Shown piece after piece: positions 55,227 to 63,604 of a DNA stretch of 64,000 nt (positions are counted from its first letter, which is position 1; each line of letters opens with the position of its first letter). The translations under genes and the position numbers were made by a program. The notes under the pieces were generated by a model, which was not told the DNA's origin, did not search any database, and saw nothing but the letters and a program-made list of their open reading frames with translations. Source of the DNA: Pedosphaera sp. (GTDB lineage Bacteria; Verrucomicrobiota; Verrucomicrobiia; Limisphaerales; AAA164-E04); NCBI GenBank assembly GCA_002690655.1, contig NZFL01000002.1, forward strand, positions 1-64,000. The letters are read 5' to 3'.

Positions 55227-55747
55227 AAGTAATATCGACTCTTTGGCGGTATAGAATGACAGGAAAGGAAGCCCGCGACGAGACTAGAACCACTGACCTT
55301 TTGTTCCTGAAAACCGATCGCACTTGATCTGTGGACCCCTTGGATCGAAGCGATCGCTTTCCATTCCATGATAGGTTGGCATTAACAAGGGTGCCTCCGT
55401 CATCGGAGGTGAATCCAGGTCAATTTGATCCGCAAAGTCAATTCATGTTTTGGTTTTAGCTCAAGTTGATCCATCCAAAATATAGTGAAAAGGAAGGTGA
55501 AGAACTTGCGGAATGAAAGTCTTCTTCTTGCCAGCTTCGCTGGAGTGCGTATCCCCGGTTCGAACTTTGATTCATTGCTTGGGCGTTGGGTAATAGATTT
55601 GTTTTCCTTTGAACAATATCCTGCCTTCATAAACCGAATAGAGGGCTGTGCTGGATTTGGACACTTTTCTCACGTTGCATGCCAGGAGCACCGAAGCACC
55701 TCGGACAGAGGAAAAGACCCAGGTAGAAGTCCTTCGGCAATCCTGAT
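55227..55747. other. Gene-free stretch with repeat copy A
   Basis: No full-length gene. It contains the best-preserved copy of an intergenic repeat (55466-55545, annotated separately) and, at 55270-55320, a string that resembles the 3' half of a tRNA but cannot fold as one. Confidence 0.45.
55466..55545 (+). repeat. Intergenic repeat copy A with hairpin and mini-ORF
   Basis: This copy shares TTGNNCNATCCA and GAAAAGGAAGGTG with copy C, and about 33 of 48 bases from 55484 on with copy B (hand counts). It ends in the hairpin CCAGC-TTC-GCTGG. An ATG at 55513 opens a 26-codon frame to 55593 (MKVFFLPASLECVSPV...). All three copies face the same way and lie between genes. The family's nature is unknown: it may be an RNA element, a mobile palindromic repeat or a small-peptide gene. 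Confidence 0.5.
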
Positions 55748-58324
55748 CTATTTCCTATCTGTCTGGCTGGATGGAACATCAAGTGAACCGCTCCTTTGCA
55801 GCTTGTTGCCCAGCGTGCTCGCCAGCTTTTCCTGACTAAAATCCTTTCTGCCTAGTTCCGCCCCACCACCATGGCTGCTGGCAAGTCTGTCTGCCGATTT
55901 GACTGGAAGTTGGAGCAAGCGCTTTGCTTCCTTCAAAAGAAAATCGGGATTGTTGAAAGGTTCGTAACTGATGTCCTGCCAACGAACCAAGCCGTCACCA
56001 TCGATCAAAAATGTGCCATGCAAGGGTTGGTTCTCAAAATCGTCGAAGGCCCGGTAGGTCTTGAAGATTCGTAGATCGGCGTCAGAAACAAGCGGGAATG
56101 GGAATTCGCCTTGAACTTGTGTGTTTTCGAGGAAATTCTTCAAGTCCTTTACCACCGGGATCTCGGCCAGATCTTCCAGCTGAAAACTGTCAACGGATCT
56201 CTTCAGTTTCTTGACTTCGTCGGTGCTGATGGCGACCAGTGAAATTCCAGCGTCGATGAAGTCTTTTGTTCTGGGGGCGAAATTGGTGAGCTGCTCGACG
56301 CAATGCAGGCAACTTTGGCCAAGGTAAAAAATCACCACGACGGGTCGGCCATGGAATTGCTTCAGTCCTATCGATTCACCGCTGGCATTTGGTAAGCTCC
56401 AATCCGGCGCTGATGTCGGTGTGCAGCGAAGGGGACCAATGTTGTCCAGAGATGGACGTATACCGACGTCATGGGAAAGCTGCCTTTCGATTCGCCAATC
56501 GGATGGGAAATCAATAGAGGAGGCTATATCCGAAAGTCGCTGAAACGGGGGATGCGTCAAGTCGTCGATGTTTCCGGAAATTTCGCGCAATTTAGCGAAT
56601 GCTTCGCTCGCTTCTTTTTCCTTGCCGATGCGGAAGAGAACGTCGATCTGGTTGGCCAATGGGATGACCTCATTCTTGGCCGACTCGACCGCTTCTCTAG
56701 CCAGACGCTCTGCTTTCTCGTGATCTCCCGCGCGCAGGTAAAGTCTCGCCAGCCGGTCCTTTGCAACGCCGCTGACTTGATCGAGCAGAGTCTTGGACGT
56801 TCCGGCCGTTCCCACCAATAACCCCGCGCAGGCATTCAGTTCAGCGACCGCGTTGTTGAGTGATTTGATCCGGCTGTTGAAATTTTTTCCAGCGGCAGCT
56901 TTGGCCTTATCGATCTCGGCCGCCGGTTTCTTAGCTTCCTTGGCTTTTTTTTCGGCTTTATTTTGGGCCTCGGTTTGTTCATTTTGCGCTTGGACCAATC
57001 GTCCCTGCAACTCCACAAGCTGGGTCAGAAGCTGGGGCGAGTCGCCTTTTTCGAAGTAAGCGACACCCAAAGCGCGGATGCGTTTGTCCTGTTCCGGTTT
57101 CAGGTTCGTCGGTTCCAGATACATGGTCCCGCTGAGATGGATCAGCTCGTCCCACATTTCGAAACGCTGGAGCACTTGGAACATTCGGGTCCGTCCATAC
57201 GAGGCGCTGCGGCCCCGCCTTGAGGCAGTATTGTATTTTGGGTGTCGTGGATGTTCGATCAGATTGGCGGCGATTGCCAGTGCGTCACGTGATCGGCCGA
57301 TGTTGATCAGATTGCGCGTCATCCATTCCTGATTGTGGGCATAGTTGTGGATCTGGTCGGGCATCACGCGATCGCGCATCATGTGAGCGTGATCGGCTCG
57401 TGAGGATGCTTCCTGTTGCCAGACGGCGTCACTATATCTCTTCAACCGGGAATAGATATGCCCGGGCATGTGCCACAGATGAGCGATGCTGGGGCCTGAC
57501 TGCCCGCCTCGCGCAGCGGACTCCAGTGCGCGCTCGGGTTTTTCACGGTCCCATAGGTGAATCCGGTAATGATGCGCAGGGTGCATTGGGTTCAGGGCAA
57601 ATACCTGATCCAGAATAGCGTCGACCGCCTGGTGACTGGCAATGGGAAGATCGCCCTTGAATTGATATAACCGCACGACCAAGAACGCTTTTGCCTCTAT
57701 GTCATCTGGATGCTCATGAATAATTTCTTCCAAGTTGCGGATATATTCTTGCTTTGCAGTCTTGGCGTCTTTTTTCTTTGATTTTAAATACTCGTCCAGA
57801 CCGGCTATCCAGAGTTGTTCACGTTTGCTAATACTTTTTTTTCGTTTTACAGCCTCTTTGATGAAACCGATCGCCCGTTTTTCGTTCTCGAAATTTGCCA
57901 TCGCCATCCCCCAGTAAGCCATCGCACATTCTGGATCCAGCATGGCGACTTGTCGGAAAGATCTTTCTGCCTCGAAATACCAGAAACCGTGCAGCTGACC
58001 GATGCCTTGATTGAAGAATTGCTGGGCAAGTGCGTCATCCGTGGAGACATTAAAAGTCACGTTGGCTGTGCCTCCCATCAGGTAAGCTTTCTGTCTTGGT
58101 CCTTCGTTGAAAGCCTCGCCGTGAAACGAATGTCCTTCCAATACATTCCCATCCTCACTCACCTTTTTGGATGATTCGAACTTAGACTCCTTCGCATCCT
58201 CAGCGCATACGAGTTGGAGCTGCACCAAGATAGTGAAGCAGAACACGACTGCAAGGAAGGCTGAGATTTTTTGAATGGTATCATACCTCCATGGTTTGAT
58301 GCCGGTGTTTGAGCGTTTTTTCAT
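55748..58324 (-). CDS. TPR protein with C-terminal thioredoxin-fold (AhpC/TSA-like) domain, exported
   Basis: An 858-residue protein with an N-terminal export signal (AFLAVVFCFTILVQLQLVCA). The first two thirds are TPR-like helices (FFNQGIGQLHGFWYFEAERS, CAMAYWGMAMANFENEKRA, HLWHMPGHIYSRLKRYSDA). A Lys/Glu/Ala-rich coiled coil (about 440-480) follows, then from about 640 a peroxiredoxin/thioredoxin-like domain with VVIFYLGQSCLHCVEQLTNF (C-L-H-C redox motif) and FLIDGDGLVRWQDISYEPF. It may be a periplasmic thiol oxidoreductase tethered to a protein-interaction scaffold. The partner is unknown. The architecture is common in PVC bacteria. It is preceded by the Gfo/Idh gene on the same strand, 306 bases away. 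Confidence 0.87.
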   Translation of the reverse strand: MKKRSNTGIKPWRYDTIQKISAFLAVVFCFTILVQLQLVCAEDAKESKFESSKKVSEDGNVLEGHSFHGEAFNEGPRQKAYLMGGTANVTFNVSTDDALAQQFFNQGIGQLHGFWYFEAERSFRQVAMLDPECAMAYWGMAMANFENEKRAIGFIKEAVKRKKSISKREQLWIAGLDEYLKSKKKDAKTAKQEYIRNLEEIIHEHPDDIEAKAFLVVRLYQFKGDLPIASHQAVDAILDQVFALNPMHPAHHYRIHLWDREKPERALESAARGGQSGPSIAHLWHMPGHIYSRLKRYSDAVWQQEASSRADHAHMMRDRVMPDQIHNYAHNQEWMTRNLINIGRSRDALAIAANLIEHPRHPKYNTASRRGRSASYGRTRMFQVLQRFEMWDELIHLSGTMYLEPTNLKPEQDKRIRALGVAYFEKGDSPQLLTQLVELQGRLVQAQNEQTEAQNKAEKKAKEAKKPAAEIDKAKAAAGKNFNSRIKSLNNAVAELNACAGLLVGTAGTSKTLLDQVSGVAKDRLARLYLRAGDHEKAERLAREAVESAKNEVIPLANQIDVLFRIGKEKEASEAFAKLREISGNIDDLTHPPFQRLSDIASSIDFPSDWRIERQLSHDVGIRPSLDNIGPLRCTPTSAPDWSLPNASGESIGLKQFHGRPVVVIFYLGQSCLHCVEQLTNFAPRTKDFIDAGISLVAISTDEVKKLKRSVDSFQLEDLAEIPVVKDLKNFLENTQVQGEFPFPLVSDADLRIFKTYRAFDDFENQPLHGTFLIDGDGLVRWQDISYEPFNNPDFLLKEAKRLLQLPVKSADRLASSHGGGAELGRKDFSQEKLASTLGNKLQRSGSLDVPSSQTDRK

Positions 58325-58630
58325 GAAATTATCAACTTGTTACCCGCTGATTCCAAATGGGGCTCATACGGCGATTCCAACTTTCTTTATCGCTGGATTG
58401 AGCAATGTCACCATAGGTCTTGCAGCGCATTTCAATCATGAATGCTTACTATGGCGTCCTTTTAAATACAATGGCTTTCTCCGATCGATATTCATGCCGA
58501 AATTCGGAGATGAAAGGCGGTTAGAGGCAACATTTCATGACGCGAAATTTAATCTGGTACGAATTCTTGAATAGCGAAGGGATGTCGCGAACCCATGGAG
58601 TTGCCACCAAGATTTTTTTGCGCATGAGGT
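58325..58630. other. Gene-free stretch
   Basis: 306 bases between two minus-strand genes. No repeat, RNA or confident promoter was recognised. Confidence 0.35.
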
Positions 58631-59950
58631 TCAGATCTCCCAGCCCTTACGATATTCGGTGGAAATGTATTTATTGGCTTTCTTGTTGTTGGTTACCTTC
58701 ATGTTGCTGGCATCCCACTCAATTTCGGTTCCTGCTCGCATGGCGACTTGCCCCAGGAGAACGACTTCCGTGATGGGTCCTGCTTTATCGAAACTTGAGA
58801 GAGCCGTCTTACCTCCCTTGCAAGCGTTGAACCAGTCATCGTAGTGGCACTGATGCCAGTCCTCGCATTCCCCCAAGATGCGGGGAGCATTGATGTCCCT
58901 GTAGCGACGACCACTCATCAACTCTCCACCTCCGCTGTAATGCGTCAGCATGGTGTCGTCCGTACCAATCATCAATATTCCGTTCGTGTCGAATGCAGCC
59001 TGCGGGAATAAATCCTGAGAAGGTTTTCGTCCACCGTCATACCAATGGAATTTAAAGGCTGACTGACCGGGACGGTCGGGGAAATCCCACACGATATGCG
59101 ACTCAGTGGGGCCTGTCTCATGTGTTTGGCCGACTCCGCTGGCAACGATTTTTGATGGGTCCCTGATATCCATTGTCAAGCTAGCCAGATTTAATAAATG
59201 GCATCCCATGTCACCAATTGCTCCCGTGCCGAAATCCCAATAAGCGCGCCAGTTGAAAGGGTGGTAGGCGGGATTGTACGGGCGCCATGGCGCGCAGCCT
59301 ATCCACAGATCCCAGTCGATGTGATTCGGAACGGGGTGGTTTCCCTTTGGGCGTTCAAGGCCTTGTTTCCAATAACGCCCGGGCCGGTTCGTCCAGCAAT
59401 GCATTTCCTTGATTTCACCAAGAGCGCCTGCTTTCACGACTTCCGCATCCCTTCTCATTTTTGGTGATGAAATACCCTGATTGCCCATCTGGGTAGCCAC
59501 CCCCGCTTTGTGTGCCGCCTGCGTCAATGTTCGAGCTTCCCAAACGGTGTGAGTCAGCGGTTTCTGGCAAAAGACATGTTTATTGGAATGAACCGCTCTT
59601 ATGGCGGGATGGAAATGCATGTGATCGGGGGTCGAAATGGTTACGGCGTCAATCTTATCCGTCATTTCGTCAAACATCACCCGGTAGTCCTTGTAGCGTT
59701 TGGCTTGTGGGAATTTCTCAAACATTTCGGTAGCGCGTTGGTGATCAATATCCACCAGCGCAACAATATTCTGGGATTCACAGAACGTGAGATCCGCCTT
59801 ACCTTTTCCGCCCGAGCCAATGCCGGCTATATTGAGTCGCTCGTTGGTCCCAAGTACGTTTCGAGTGGAAACGAAGGGGAAAGTTGCTGCGCCTGAAGCC
59901 CATGAAGCCCGCTTGAGAAAAGAGCGTCGAGATAAAGTAGAATCTTTCAT
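58631..59950 (-). CDS. Twin-arginine exported Gfo/Idh/MocA oxidoreductase
   Basis: A 439-residue Gfo/Idh enzyme with a Tat leader (LSRRSFLKRASWASGAATF, Arg 8-9), so it should be exported folded with its cofactor bound. The Rossmann motif is LNIAGIGSGGKGKAD and the catalytic-lysine block is HVFCQKPLTHTVWEAR (QKP variant of EKP). The C-terminal domain has the family's WDLWIGCAPWRPYNPAYHP and WRAYWDFGTGAIGDMGCHLLN. This long Tat-dependent subfamily is abundant in Planctomycetes and Verrucomicrobiota. Periplasmic keto-sugar formation, to be cleaved by DUF1080 proteins, is a plausible role by analogy with characterised gut-bacterial systems. Confidence 0.93.
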   Translation of the reverse strand: MKDSTLSRRSFLKRASWASGAATFPFVSTRNVLGTNERLNIAGIGSGGKGKADLTFCESQNIVALVDIDHQRATEMFEKFPQAKRYKDYRVMFDEMTDKIDAVTISTPDHMHFHPAIRAVHSNKHVFCQKPLTHTVWEARTLTQAAHKAGVATQMGNQGISSPKMRRDAEVVKAGALGEIKEMHCWTNRPGRYWKQGLERPKGNHPVPNHIDWDLWIGCAPWRPYNPAYHPFNWRAYWDFGTGAIGDMGCHLLNLASLTMDIRDPSKIVASGVGQTHETGPTESHIVWDFPDRPGQSAFKFHWYDGGRKPSQDLFPQAAFDTNGILMIGTDDTMLTHYSGGGELMSGRRYRDINAPRILGECEDWHQCHYDDWFNACKGGKTALSSFDKAGPITEVVLLGQVAMRAGTEIEWDASNMKVTNNKKANKYISTEYRKGWEI

Positions 59951-60382
59951 GATAATTTTGCGGAGAAACTATCAGGATTTTGGCAGCCTGGCCAGCTACC
60001 TTATGAATTGGTCTGCGAGAATCGAGTGAAATATGTGCATTTGCTCAGGCGCTCCATTTTTGCAAATAAATGGGGACTTTTGATCGAAGGGGTGCAGCAA
60101 ATGGAGGACTTTGTATTGTGTTTTAAAAACTGTTTGGGATAAGTATCCTTGTGTCTTGATTCAAAAGAAAATTCAAAGCTTATCGACCACTTATATGATT
60201 GTTATCCCTTTAACCGGACACGTGAGAGACGCTCAATTAAGCACATGCTTGTCTGGTGATTTTCATTCAGCAAATGGATGGACCTTTTTTGCTGAAGCAT
60301 GCAATTTGCTCCATCTTTGCAGCGGTATGGACAGCGGCATGAATGCTCCAGATACAAAGGGATGTAAGTCGCGGGCCAGGCT
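59951..60382. other. Gene-free divergent region
   Basis: 432 bases between the Tat Gfo/Idh gene (-) and the BtuF-like gene (+). I looked for cobalamin-riboswitch features ahead of the BtuF-like gene and saw none. The 60111-60386 plus-strand frame has no supporting features. Confidence 0.4.
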
Positions 60383-61162
60383 ATGATGACTTCCGTCCCG
60401 CAACGCATAGTCTGTCTGTCTGCCGAAGTTGCCGACTGGCTCTGGCGGTTGGGTGCATGGCATCGAGTTGTCGGAGTGACAGCATGGTTTGAAATGCCTC
60501 CTGAAGCGGCCTCCAAGCCGCGTATCAGCGGATTTAGTTCTGTAGGAATGGATCAATTGTTGGCACTCGATCCCGACCTTGTAATCGGTTTTTCAGATGT
60601 TCAGGCCGATATTGCGGCAGAACTTATTCGGCAAGGTTGCACCGTTCTTACCACCAACCAGCGTACGCTACAGGAAATTGAGAAAGCACTGATACTGATT
60701 GCACGCAGTGTGGGGTGCGAGAGTGCTGCTGAGCCCCTTCTTGAAGAATTCCGAGGCAAACTCTTTCCCGTTGAGCTTCAGGGCCAGCGCCTCCGTGTCT
60801 ATTTCGAAGAATGGAATGATCCTCTGGTTGCAGGTATCGCATGGGTAGGGGAATTAATCGAGCGGGCCGGTGGTGAGGATATTTTCGCTGACTTGCGCTC
60901 CTGCGGAAAAGCACTTGACCGTGTGGTGAAACCCGAAGATGTTTTGGCTGCACGCCCGCAAATTATTTTGGGCTCTTGGTGCGGGAAACCATTTCTCCCC
61001 GATGAGGTGGCAGCACGACCTGAATGGAGGAACCTTCCAGCAATTCAACATGATGAAATTTATGAGATTCGGGGTGCTGATATTCTCCAGCCCGGGTTTC
61101 GTTTGGTTTTCGGTTACAAGAAGATCATTGATATCCTTAGTAATAGTGCCCAAGCGGATTGA
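60383..61162 (+). CDS. BtuF-like periplasmic-binding-fold protein without signal peptide
   Basis: A 259-residue protein of the class III binding-protein fold (BtuF/FecB, COG0614). The opening RIVCLSAEVADWLWRLGAW is followed by VVGVTAWFEMP, the domain-linking-helix region MDQLLALDPDLVIGFSDVQAD, and the C-terminal lobe with VLAARPQIILGSWCGKPF and NLPAIQHDEIYEIRG. Relatives bind cobalamin or iron-siderophores for ABC import. It has no signal peptide or lipobox and no permease or ATPase genes nearby, so it may act in the cytoplasm or have a different ligand. Stand-alone cytosolic members are known. Either ATG (60383 or 60386) may start it. Confidence 0.82.
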   Translation: MMTSVPQRIVCLSAEVADWLWRLGAWHRVVGVTAWFEMPPEAASKPRISGFSSVGMDQLLALDPDLVIGFSDVQADIAAELIRQGCTVLTTNQRTLQEIEKALILIARSVGCESAAEPLLEEFRGKLFPVELQGQRLRVYFEEWNDPLVAGIAWVGELIERAGGEDIFADLRSCGKALDRVVKPEDVLAARPQIILGSWCGKPFLPDEVAARPEWRNLPAIQHDEIYEIRGADILQPGFRLVFGYKKIIDILSNSAQAD

Positions 61163-61877
61163 GCCTTTGCCCCGTTCATCCATTGTGCATTCATCGCATG
61201 TGTCATTTTCCAGGTCAGAAGATAGAGAAAAGAAAAGTGATAACCTCATGGGATGAAAACTTCCTTCTCGCAAGGCCGGTTCGGATGGCGGGAGCCAGCA
61301 TCTCTGGCTCGTTTACCCAAGCTCGTGGAGGCCTGAGGCCATTGTAATGTTACCCCAGAATATCCAGTTCTCTTTCCTGAAACTCGTCAATGATCGCGAA
61401 GCAGATTGTTCATCTGGTTTGAAAATAAGCTGATTGCCAGATGGAGCTGCTCAATGAAGGAGTGATTGATTGGGGATTCGGGAGTGTTTTTTAGAAGTCT
61501 CATTTGTTTCTGATAACCATTCTACGGTCGGTTTTTTAACTCGGTCATTTCTTCTAGTCTTGATCCCTTGTCCACATGAGCATAGGCCAACCACTTGCGA
61601 ATAGCCTGTCCCCAGGATTTCGATCCATCAGTGGAAATGAGCGGAGCACATTGTGAATCTGGTTTTGTGGGCTCAATCTACGACCTTTTCAACCAGATTT
61701 GGGTGCTTTGGGGGGAGGATCATTTTTCACTATTGATGGCAGAAGTACCCTTGCCACTGCCTTGCTTAATCCTTATATTTTGACCTCACCTCGAGATGGC
61801 GGGCCCCTGGCCCCCTCGTTGTATTTTAATAGATTAAAAAAATTGTAAATATTCCAACTCATTTGAATTCATTGACC
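61163..61877. other. Gene-free stretch with repeat copy B
   Basis: 715 bases between two plus-strand genes. It contains copy B of the intergenic repeat (61206-61336). The last 60 bases before the cupin gene are A+T-rich and are the likeliest place for its promoter. A 62-codon frame at 61595-61783 has no supporting features. Confidence 0.4.
61206..61336 (+). repeat. Intergenic repeat copy B with hairpin and mini-ORF
   Basis: Aligned with copy A, about 33 of 48 bases match from 61224 on, including GAAAAG, GTGA and ATGAAA. About 27 bases are inserted before the conserved hairpin, here GAGCCAG-CATCT-CTGGCTC at 61292-61310. The ATG at 61253 opens a 27-codon frame (MKTSFSQGRFGWREPASLAR...) that shares the Pro-Ala-Ser-Leu of copy A. 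The hairpin may also serve as a terminator for the BtuF-like gene. Confidence 0.45.
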
Positions 61878-63206
61878 ATGGCTGCTTCGACTTCAACTCT
61901 CCCTGATAAACTGCACGAGTATCCTCAACAAGATGTGATCGACGGATCCGGCTCAGGATCGGATTCGATTCTCGATGATTGCCTCAACAAACACGGAGGA
62001 GTGTTGCAACTTCTACATCGGTACGCCGGCCGGACATTTTGTACGCCAGGGAAACGCATTCGGCTGGATGCGCAGTCATACTATCCAGATTACATGAACG
62101 GAACTGGGCTGGATGAGCTCTGGATGTGCTGCACCGTTCCCATCGTGACCGGAGTCATCGATACCCGTACGAACAAGGCACCATTTCGCGAGGGGGAATC
62201 GCACGTCCTCACACCGAACGGCCAGTTCATCTCGCTGCAGGATTTGATCCTCGCCAAACCGGAAGCTGTCATAGGTGAGAAGATGACGGCCTTTTCGAAA
62301 TCCATTTTCGGCGATCCGACCTGGCCGATTGTTTCGAAGAAATTTGACAATCTGAATCCGATTCCGCATCACCTACACTGGGCGAAGTGGGAGGTATACG
62401 ACATCAATTCATACGACAACCCTGGTGTCAGTCCTTCGCATTATCACACCACGGCAATGGGGCTTTACCCGTTTGTGACGAAGGATCAGTTCCTGGCCTG
62501 CATGAAAAGTTTCGGACAGGGCGAGTATAATGGCGTCCGGCATTTGTCGCCGCACACGATGATGCACATTGATAATGGCTTCGTAATGCCGAATGGGGTG
62601 CTGCACTCGCCGACGGACCTCTGCACACACGAGCTGCACGTGACGATGGACGAGCATTTCCTTGCCGAGGATCTGACGCTTGATGGCCGTATCGGAGCAG
62701 CCGATGCGTTTTACGCATGCCGGGAAGAGGACTATCCGAAGGACCAACACCAAGACTGGGAGTTTCTGATTGATACGTTCGACTTCGAAGCGAACCAGGA
62801 TCCAGATTTCGTGCGGAAAAATGCGCGTCCGGCAATCAGAGCTGAAGCATTCACAGGCGACGGAGTGGACGCAAAGTGGATTGTCTACGGTGATTTCCTT
62901 GGGGACCAGAAGTGCTCAATCCTGCGTCTCATTGTCGAGCCCGGTGGCAAGACCAATTTCTGCCCGGAGAGTCCCGCGCTGTTCCACACGAATGGCGGAT
63001 GCGGTCGTGTCGGAAAGCTCGAAGTGCGATATCATCAGGATATGAAGCTCGGTGAAATCTATCCTGAGATTGGATTCATTACTCAGGCCGCACTTGCCAA
63101 CGGTGGTGTCGAAATTGAGAACACGGGAACCGAACCGCTCGTGTTGACCTTCGACTTCCCGCAGCATGCGCATTCTCAAACACCCGGTGTTGCCGATACG
63201 AATTAG
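61878..63206 (+). CDS. Cupin-type protein distantly like phosphomannose isomerase
   Basis: A 442-residue cytoplasmic protein. Stretches suggest a metal-binding cupin: HHLHWAKWEVYDI, SPSHYHTTAMGLYPFV, a HTMMHIDNGFVMPNGVLHSPT block reminiscent of the phosphomannose-isomerase end strand, and HELHVTMDEHF. A second cupin half is visible (CSILRLIVEPGGKTNF, GKLEVRYHQDMKLGEIY), giving a two-domain layout. I do not recognise an exact family; sugar isomerisation is a tentative idea. The coding sequence is more G+C-rich than its neighbours. The ATG at 61878 is preferred to a TTG at 61863. Confidence 0.65.
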   Translation: MAASTSTLPDKLHEYPQQDVIDGSGSGSDSILDDCLNKHGGVLQLLHRYAGRTFCTPGKRIRLDAQSYYPDYMNGTGLDELWMCCTVPIVTGVIDTRTNKAPFREGESHVLTPNGQFISLQDLILAKPEAVIGEKMTAFSKSIFGDPTWPIVSKKFDNLNPIPHHLHWAKWEVYDINSYDNPGVSPSHYHTTAMGLYPFVTKDQFLACMKSFGQGEYNGVRHLSPHTMMHIDNGFVMPNGVLHSPTDLCTHELHVTMDEHFLAEDLTLDGRIGAADAFYACREEDYPKDQHQDWEFLIDTFDFEANQDPDFVRKNARPAIRAEAFTGDGVDAKWIVYGDFLGDQKCSILRLIVEPGGKTNFCPESPALFHTNGGCGRVGKLEVRYHQDMKLGEIYPEIGFITQAALANGGVEIENTGTEPLVLTFDFPQHAHSQTPGVADTN

Positions 63207-63604
63207 GCTGTGATAGAAAACCCTTCAACACATCCTCATCAGTGGAGGCAAATGTTACCAGATGCACAAAGCGGGAGGTAATTCCATCATCACCTGCTAA
63301 TGTGAGATGAGTTGCCCAATGATTTCACTTTGGTATTTGATTATGATTTCCGTTGTCCGATCCAGATTACTACGAAAAGGAAGGTGCTGACGTCACGTAA
63401 TATAAACAGGATTGGTTGATAGTAGGTATTCATTCCGGGATATTTTTACCTCCCGTTTGCTCATGATTTTACTGCGGGAAGCTGAGTGGTGATATGAATT
63501 AGAAACCAACTTATACACTCAGGCTGATCAGCAATTTTACAGTTGAGAACGGAACCGCCACATTTTTCGCCAGTATAGCAAACCCGGCTCAGTAAATCCT
63601 CAAT
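63207..63604. other. Gene-free stretch with repeat copy C
   Basis: 398 bases between the cupin gene and the damaged TIM-barrel gene, which converge. It holds copy C of the intergenic repeat. None of the missing 3' part of the TIM-barrel gene was recognised here. Confidence 0.4.
63353..63410 (+). repeat. Intergenic repeat copy C (partial)
   Basis: It shares TTG..C.ATCCA and an unbroken 13-base GAAAAGGAAGGTG (63374-63386) with copy A. It then diverges; the ATGAAA of the other copies reads ATATAA here and no hairpin is left. It looks like a decayed member of the same family. Confidence 0.4.

Noticed and set aside
55270-55320. tRNA-like 3' half on the minus strand (CAG-like anticodon spacing, AGGTC variable loop, GGTTC T-loop start, CGCGGGC acceptor-like end)
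   Set aside because: The anticodon and T stems do not pair, no 5' half or matching acceptor strand is present, and a CAG anticodon would need a long variable arm. At most a decayed remnant.
59951-60382. Possible cobalamin riboswitch ahead of the BtuF-like gene
   Set aside because: No B12-box-like sequence or supporting helices were seen.
60111-60386. 91-codon plus-strand frame just before the BtuF-like gene
   Set aside because: No ribosome site or family features; it overlaps the start of a well-supported gene.
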